In this document: positions 62,001 to 64,000 of the stretch, piece after piece
How the letters are laid out: every line of letters begins with the position of its first letter
How positions within the stretch are numbered: the first letter of the stretch is position 1
NCBI GenBank assembly: GCA_963070105.1
Contig: OY718808.1
Coordinates: forward strand, 4,069,738 to 4,133,737
Reading direction: 5' to 3'
Source: Litomosoides sigmodontis
Lineage: Eukaryota; Nematoda; Chromadorea; Rhabditida; Onchocercidae
DNA length: 64,000 bases
Program-made: the position numbers and the translations under genes
The notes under the pieces: generated by a model
What the model saw: the letters and a program-made list of their open reading frames with translations, nothing else
Databases searched by the model: none
Told to the model about the DNA's origin: nothing

Positions 62001-64000
62001 TGATGAGGGAGTTATTGTTTCGGAGGTCGTGACTGTTGTTGGTGCTTCAGTTGTTGTGAAGAATATTCGTGGACCTGTTGGCGAGGTCGTGACTGTTGTT
62101 GGTGCTTCAGTTGTCGAGAAGAACAACGTTGTAGTTGTTGATGAGGGAGTTATTGTTTCGGAGGTCGTGACTGTTGTTGGTGCTTCCGTTGTCGTGAAGA
62201 ATATTGGTGTACTTGTTGATGAGGGAGTTATTGTTTCGGAGGTCGTGAGTGTTGTTGGTGTTTCAGTTGTCGTAAAGAATATTGGTGTACTTGTTGATGA
62301 GGGAGTTATTGTTTCGGAGGTCGTAAGTGTTGTTGGTGCTTCAGTTGTCGAGAAGAACAACGTTGTAGTTGTTGATGAGGGAGTTATTGTTTCGGAGGTC
62401 GTGACTGCTGTTGGTGCTTCAGTTGTTGTGAAGAATATTCGTGGACCTGTTGGCGAGGTCGTGACTGTTGTTGGTGCTTCCGTTGTCGTGAAGAATATTG
62501 GTGTACTTGTTGATGAGGGAGTTATTGTTTCGGAGGTCGTGGGTGTTGTTGGTGCTTCAGTTGTCGTAAAGAATATTGGTGTACTTGTTGATGAGGGAGT
62601 TATTGTTTCAGAGGTCGTGGGTGTTGTTGGTGCTTCCGTTGTCGTGAAGAATATTGGTGTACTTGTTGATGAGGGAGTTATTGTTTCGGAGGTCGTGAGT
62701 GTTGTTGGTGCTTCAGTTGTCGAGAAGAACAACGTTGTAGTTGTTGATGAGGGAGTTATTGTTTCGGAGGTCGTGAGTGTTGTTGGTACCTCAGTAGTGA
62801 AGAATATTCCTGTACTTGTTGGTGAAGAAGTTGTTGTTTCGGAGGTCGTGACTGTTGTTGGTACCTCAGTAGTGAAGAATATTCCTGTACTTGGTGAAGA
62901 AGGTATTGTTTCGGAGGTCGTGACTGTTGTTGGTGCTTCCGTTGTCGTGAAGAATATTGGTGTACTTGTTGATGAGGGAGTTATTGTTTCGGAGGTCGTG
63001 AGTGTTGATGGTGTTTCAGTTGTCGTAAAGAATATTGGTGTACTTGTTGATGAGGGAGTTATTGTTTCGGAGGTCGTAAGTGTTGTTGGTGCTTCAGTTG
63101 TCGAGAAGAACAACGTTGTAGTTGTTGATGAGGGAGTTATTGTTTCGGAGGTCGTGACTGTTGTTGGTGCTTCAGTTGTTGTGAAGAATATTCGTGGACC
63201 TGTTGGCGAGGTCGTGACTGTTGTTGGTGCTTCAGTTGTCGAGAAGAACAACGTTGTAGTTGTTGATGAGGGAGTTATTGTTTCGGAGGTCGTGACTGTT
63301 GTTGGTGCTTCCGTTGTCGTGAAGAATATTGGTGTACTTGTTGATGAGGGAGTTATTGTTTCGGAGGTCGTGAGTGTTGTTGGTGTTTCAGTTGTCGTAA
63401 AGAATATTGGTGTACTTGTTGATGAGGGAGTTATTGTTTCGGAGGTCGTAAGTGTTGTTGGTGCTTCAGTTGTCGAGAAGAACAACGTTGTAGTTGTTGA
63501 TGAGGGAGTTATTGTTTCGGAGGTCGTGAGTGTTGTTGGTGCTTCAGTTGTTGTGAAGAATATTCGCGTACTTGTTGGTGAAGGAGTTCTTGTTTCGGAG
63601 GTCGTGACTGTTGTTGGTACCTCAGTAGTGAAGAATATTCCTGTACTTGTTGGTGAAGAAGTTGTTGTTTCGGAGGTCGTGACTGTTGTTGGTACCTCAG
63701 TAGTGAAGAATATTCCTGTACTTGGTGAAGAAGGTATTGTTTCGGAGGTCGTGACTGTTGTTGGTGCTTCAGTAGTTGTGAAGAATATTCGCGTACTTGT
63801 TGGTGGAGTTGTTGTTTCGGAGGTCGTGACTGTTGTTGGTGCTTCTGTTGTCGTGAAGAATATTGGTGTACTTGTTGATGAGGGAGTTATTGTTTCGGAG
63901 GTCGTAAGTGTTGTTGGTGCTTCAGTTGTCGAGAAGAACAACGTTGTAGTTGTTGATGAGGGAGTTATTGCTTCGGAGGTCGTGACTGTTGTTGGTGCTT
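48852..64000 (-). CDS. Giant mucin-like protein, paralogue B (sheath-mucin type), 5' end off the window
   Basis: A single frame without a stop runs from the right edge to TAA at 48852-48854, more than 5,040 codons; the start lies beyond 64000. From the edge to about 50020 it is almost wholly Thr/Ser/Pro repeats of about 26 residues. The basic unit is FFTTTEAPTTLTTSETITPS plus STSTPI. Shorter variants include 25-residue (TTEVPTTVTTSETTTSSP type) and 20-residue (SPTGPRIFFTMTEAPTTVTT) units. The last 387 residues are Gln/Leu-rich (LLQQQQVLLQQI blocks) and align with the tail of paralogue A (QEHLLQQL, QKMLLE and others). Inferred role: secreted, densely O-glycosylated surface or sheath protein anchored through its coiled-coil tail. 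No membrane anchor is visible. Codon-level identity between distant units points to recent expansion or gene conversion. Confidence 0.8.
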   Translation of the reverse strand, partial: APTTVTTSEAITPSSTTTTLFFSTTEAPTTLTTSETITPSSTSTPIFFTTTEAPTTVTTSETTTPPTSTRIFFTTTEAPTTVTTSETIPSSPSTGIFFTTEVPTTVTTSETTTSSPTSTGIFFTTEVPTTVTTSETRTPSPTSTRIFFTTTEAPTTLTTSETITPSSTTTTLFFSTTEAPTTLTTSETITPSSTSTPIFFTTTETPTTLTTSETITPSSTSTPIFFTTTEAPTTVTTSETITPSSTTTTLFFSTTEAPTTVTTSPTGPRIFFTTTEAPTTVTTSETITPSSTTTTLFFSTTEAPTTLTTSETITPSSTSTPIFFTTTETPSTLTTSETITPSSTSTPIFFTTTEAPTTVTTSETIPSSPSTGIFFTTEVPTTVTTSETTTSSPTSTGIFFTTEVPTTLTTSETITPSSTTTTLFFSTTEAPTTLTTSETITPSSTSTPIFFTTTEAPTTPTTSETITPSSTSTPIFFTTTEAPTTPTTSETITPSSTSTPIFFTTTEAPTTVTTSPTGPRIFFTTTEAPTAVTTSETITPSSTTTTLFFSTTEAPTTLTTSETITPSSTSTPIFFTTTETPTTLTTSETITPSSTSTPIFFTTTEAPTTVTTSETITPSSTTTTLFFSTTEAPTTVTTSPTGPRIFFTTTEAPTTVTTSETITPSSTTTTLFFSTTEAPTTLTTSETITPSSTSTPIFFTTTETPSTLTTSETITPSSTSTPIFFTTTEAPTTVTTSETIPSSPTSTGIFFTTEAPTTVTTSETITPSSTSTPIFFTTTEAPTTLTTSETITPSSTTTTLFFSTTEAPTTLTTSETITPSSTSTPIFFTTTEAPTTPTTSETITSSPTSTGIFFTTEAPTTVTTSETITPSSTSTPIFFTTTEAPTTLTTSETITPSSTSTPIFFTTTEAPTTLTTSETITPSSTTTTLFFSTTEAPTTVTTSPTGPRIFFTMIEAPTTVTTSETITPSSTSTPIFFTTTEAPTTLTTSETITPSSTSTPIFFTTTEAPTTLTTSETITPSSTTTTLFFSTTEAPTTVTTSPTGPRIFFTMTEAPTTVTTSETIPSSPTSTRIFFTTTEAPTTVTTSETITPSSTSTPIFFTTTEASTTLTTSETITPSSTTTTLFFSTTEAPTTVTTSETIPSSPSTGIFFTTEVPTTVTTSETTTSSPSTGIFFTTEVPTTVTTSETTTSSPTSTGIFFTTEVPTTLTTSETITPSSTTTTLFFSATEAPTTLTTSETITPSSTSTPIFFTTTEAPTTPTTSETITPSSTSTPIFFTTTEAPTTPTTSETITPSSTSTPIFFTTTEAPTTVTTSETITPSSTSTPIFFTTTEAPTTPTTSETITSSPTSTGIFFTTEAPTTVTTSETITPSSTSTPIFFTTTEAPTTLTTSETITPSSTSTPIFFTTTEAPTTLTTSETITSSPTSTGIFFTTEAPTTVTTSETITPSSTSTPIFFTTTEAPTTLTTSETITPSSTSTPIFFTTTEAPTTLTTSETITPSSTTTTLFFSTTEAPTTLTTSETITPSSTSTPIFFTTTEAPTTLTTSETITPSSTTTTLFFSTTEAPTTLTTSETITPSSTSTPIFFTTTEAPTTPTTSETITSSPTSTGIFFTTEAPTTVTTSETITPSSTSTPIFFTTTEAPTTLTTSETITPSSTSTPIFFTTTEAPTTLTTSETITPSSTTTTLFFSTTEAPTTVTTSPTGPRIFFTMTEAPTTVTTSETITPSSTSTPIFFTKTEAPTTLTTSETITPSSTSTPIFFTTTEAPTTLTTSETITPSSTTTTLFFSTTEAPTTVTTSPTGPRIFFTMTEAPTTVTTSETIPSSPTSTRIFFTTTEAPTTVTTSETITPSSTSTPIFFTTTEASTTLTTSETITPSSTTTTLFFSTTEAPTTVTTSETIPSSPSTGIFFTTEVPTTVTTSETTTSSPSTGIFFTTEVPTTVTTSETTASSPTSTGIFFTTEVPTTLTTSETITPSSTTTTLFFSTTEAPTTLTTSETITPSSTSTPIFFTTTEAPTTPTTSETITPSSTTTTLFFSTTEAPTTVTTSPTGPRIFFTTTEAPTTVTTSETITPSSTTTTFFFSTTEAPTTPTTSETITPSSTSTPIFFTTTEAPTTVTTSETIPSSPTSTGIFFTTEAPTTVTTSETITPSSTSTPIFFTTTEAPTTLTTSETITPSSTTTTLFFSTTEAPTTLTTSETITPSSTSTPIFFTTTEAPTTPTTSETITSSPTSTGIFFTTEAPTTVTTSETITPSSTSTPIFFTTTEAPTTLTTSETITPSSTSTPIFFTTTEAPTTLTTSETITPSSTTTTLFFSTTEAPTTVTTSPTGPRIFFTMTEAPTTVTTSETITPSSTSTPIFFTTTEAPTTLTTSETITPSSTSTPIFFTTTEAPTTLTTSETITPSSTTTTLFFSTTEAPTTLTTSETITPSSTSTPIFFTTTEAPTTLTTSETITPSSTTTTLFFSTTEAPTTLTTSETITPSSTSTPIFFTTTEAPTTPTTSETITSSPTSTGIFFTTEAPTTVTTSETITPSSTSTPIFFTTTEAPTTLTTSETITPSSTSTPIFFTTTEAPTTLTTSETITPSSTTTTLFFSTTEAPTTVTTSPTGPRIFFTMTEAPTTVTTSETITPSSTSTPIFFTKTEAPTTLTTSETITPSSTSTPIFFTTTEAPTTLTTSETITPSSTTTTLFFSTTEAPTTVTTSPTGPRIFFTMTEAPTTVTTSETIPSSPTSTRIFFTTTEAPTTVTTSETITPSSTSTPIFFTTTEASTTLTTSETITPSSTTTTLFFSTTEAPTTVTTSETIPSSPSTGIFFTTEVPTTVTTSETTTSSPSTGIFFTTEVPTTVTTSETTTSSPTSTGIFFTTEVPTTLTTSETITPSSTTTTLFFSTTEAPTTLTTSETITPSSTSTPIFFTTTEAPTTPTTSETITSSPTSTGIFFTTEAPTTVTTSETITPSSTSTPIFFTTTEAPTTLTTSETITPSSTSTPIFFTTTEAPTTLTTSETITPSSTTTTLFFSTTEAPTTVTTSPTGPRIFFTMTEAPTTVTTSETITPSSTSTPIFFTTTEAPTTLTTSETITPSSTSTPIFFTTTEAPTTLTTSETITPSSTTTTLFFSTTEAPTTVTTSPTGPRIFFTMTEAPTTVTTSETIPSSPTSTRIFFTTTEAPTTVTTSETITPSSTSTPIFFTTTEASTTLTTSETITPSSTTTTLFFSTTEAPTTVTTSETIPSSPSTGIFFTTEVPTTVTTSETTTSSPSTGIFFTTEVPTTVTTSETTTSSPTSTGIFFTTEVPTTLTTSETITPSSTTTTLFFSTTEAPTTLTTSETITPSSTSTPIFFTTTEAPTTPTTSETITPSSTSTPIFFTTTEAPTTVTTSETITPSSTSTPIFFTTTEAPTTPTTSETITSSPTSTGIFFTTEAPTTVTTSETITPSSTSTPIFFTTTEAPTTLTTSETITPSSTSTPIFFTTTEAPTTLTTSETITSSPTSTGIFFTTEAPTTVTTSETITPSSTSTPIFFTTTEAPTTLTTSETITPSSTSTPIFFTTTEAPTTLTTSETITPSSTTTTLFFSTTEAPTTLTTSETITPSSTSTPIFFTTTEAPTTLTTSETITPSSTTTTLFFSTTEAPTTLTTSETITPSSTSTPIFFTTTEAPTTPTTSETITSSPTSTGIFFTTEAPTTVTTSETITPSSTSTPIFFTTTEAPTTLTTSETITPSSTSTPIFFTTTEAPTTLTTSETITPSSTTTTLFFSTTEAPTTVTTSPTGPRIFFTMTEAPTTVTTSETITPSSTSTPIFFTTTEAPTTLTTSETITPSSTSTPIFFTTTEAPTTLTTSETITPSSTTTTLFFSTTEAPTTVTTSPTGPRIFFTMTEAPTTVTTSETIPSSPTSTRIFFTTTEAPTTVTTSETITPSSTSTPIFFTTTEASTTLTTSETITPSSTTTTLFFSTTEAPTTVTTSPTGPRIFFTMTEAPTTVMTSETIPSSPTSTGIFFTTEAPTTVTTSETITPSSTSTPIFFTTEAPTTLTTSETITPSSTTTTLFFSTTEAPTTFTTSETTSSPTSTGIFFTTEVPTTLTTSETITPSSTTTTLFFSTTEAPTTLTTSETITPSSTSTPIFFTTTEAPTTLTTSETITPSSTSTPIFFTTTEAPTTVTTSETIPSSPSTGIFFTTEVPTTVTTSETTTSSPTSTGIFFTTEVPTTLTTSETITPSSTTTTLFFSTTEAPTTLTTSETITPSSTSTPIFFTTTEAPTTPTTSETITPSSTSTPIFFTTTEAPTTPTTSETITPSSTSTPIFFTTTETPTTVTTSETTTSSPTSTGVFFTTEVPTTLTTSETITPSSTTTTLFFSTTEAPTTVTTSPTGPRIFFTMTEAPTTVTTSETITPSSTSTPIFFTTTEPSTTLTTSETITPSSTTTTLFFSTTEAPTTVTTSPTGPRIFFTMTEAPTTVTTSETIPSSPTSTRIFFTTTEAPTTLTTSETITPSSTSTPIFFTTTEAPTTVTTSETRTPSSTTTTLFFSTTEAPTTLTTSETITPSSTSTPIFFTTTEAPTTPTTSETTTSSPTSTGIFFTTEVPTTLTTSETITPSSTTTTLFFSTTEAPTTVTTSETITPSSTSTPIFFTTTEASTTLTTSETITPSSTTTTMFFSTTEAPTAAPTLSTFKVPRRHGPSPKLLVKRQRIVIHQVQVENPVVGQLLQMQHLLLELFKHLCHYLKLLMEKVPLFEAFLQRQEHLLQQLVQHRHERHGHHFRKALDELFGLQEHFAYQHMARQLYLQELKQRQQSVLERLLQQLQLLKQLRSKLPFYRKLFAAQESIYQRYLQQQQHLLYETENQLYFLQNLQQQISQQLQQLRGYHRQNSQENLQKLRQMQELQQQQLSLGELQQQKQFLSEQLREQLQLLQQLQDEFPYDRRLLERQEPILQQLLQQQQVLLQQIREQQSLLQQLQQGHSRVQLLQQKLQDFLQLLLQPDRSTDILQQLLQLQLQLQQLGQEQRQLLSELQYEERPFEQLLQKQKMLLEKLGIERQTLLNQLQHQLRLLRQLHQ
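50020..64000 (-). repeat. Coding satellite: ~78-bp units in kilobase higher-order blocks
   Basis: Roughly 180-190 units of 60, 72, 75 or 78 bp, all multiples of three, run to the right edge. Landmark unit groups recur in the same order: a run of GGTACC-containing units starts at 54118, 55390, 58102 and 60382, and each is followed at the same distance by a TTGATGCTTCAG variant (about 54414, 55686, 58398, 60678). The blocks are therefore 1272, 2712 and 2280 bp. Confidence 0.95.

Noticed and set aside
50020..64000. CRISPR-like or satellite array
   Set aside because: Units are contiguous without unique spacers, all are multiples of three, and one frame stays open throughout on the minus strand, so it is a coding repeat.
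1..64000. tRNA, rRNA, transposase or other mobile-element genes
   Set aside because: I looked for cloverleaf-type conserved words, conserved rRNA segments, and transposase or reverse transcriptase motifs on both strands and found none I could support.

Overview
The window looks like nuclear DNA of a filarial (onchocercid) nematode. It is AT-rich, genes are split by short GT-AG introns with worm-style TTTTCAG acceptors, and intergenic DNA is full of simple repeats. The decisive clue is a pair of related mucin-like genes with Gln/Leu-rich tails on the minus strand of the right half. They resemble what I recall of filarial microfilarial sheath proteins (SHP3/SHP3a type). All gene models were assembled by eye from coding stretches, splice motifs and reading phase; nothing was searched or aligned by computer.

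Left part (1-10 kb): the 3' end of a cytochrome b561-type membrane protein (+, enters from the left edge); a complete ING4/5-like chromatin reader with a PHD finger (+, 3919-5682); and, convergent to it, a complete ten-exon MEMO1 homologue (-, 6500-9707, 301 aa). From 10.2 to 10.9 kb lies a stretch of broken, coding-looking DNA.

Middle (11.9-35.4 kb): a probable secreted cystine-knot factor (+, 11.9-15.0 kb); a 228-aa propeller-like protein of unknown role (-, 16.1-18.1 kb); divergent from it a 699-aa low-complexity protein (+, 19.2-22.0 kb), followed after only 37 bases by a small basic protein (+, 22.0-23.6 kb); an F-box protein homologous to FBXO47/PROM-1 (+, 25.1-28.9 kb); an unrecognised 176-aa protein (+, 30.1-31.3 kb); and a complete ten-exon two-pore-domain potassium channel (TWK type, -, 31.6-35.4 kb, 504 aa).

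Right part (35-64 kb): after 5.7 kb without a recognised gene comes sheath-mucin paralogue A (-, 41.1-43.6 kb, 719 aa; 57-bp and 51-bp coding repeats plus a Gln/Leu-rich tail). A BAR-domain gene lies on the opposite strand (45.6-47.5 kb, perhaps to 48.1 kb). Then comes giant paralogue B (-, 48,852 to beyond 64,000): an uninterrupted frame of more than 5,000 codons, nearly all Thr/Ser/Pro repeats of about 26 residues, themselves organised into kilobase-scale higher-order repeats. The two mucins share a tail but carry unrelated repeat domains. The other genes are ordinary conserved worm genes for signalling, chromatin, meiosis and excitability, and show no obvious shared pathway.
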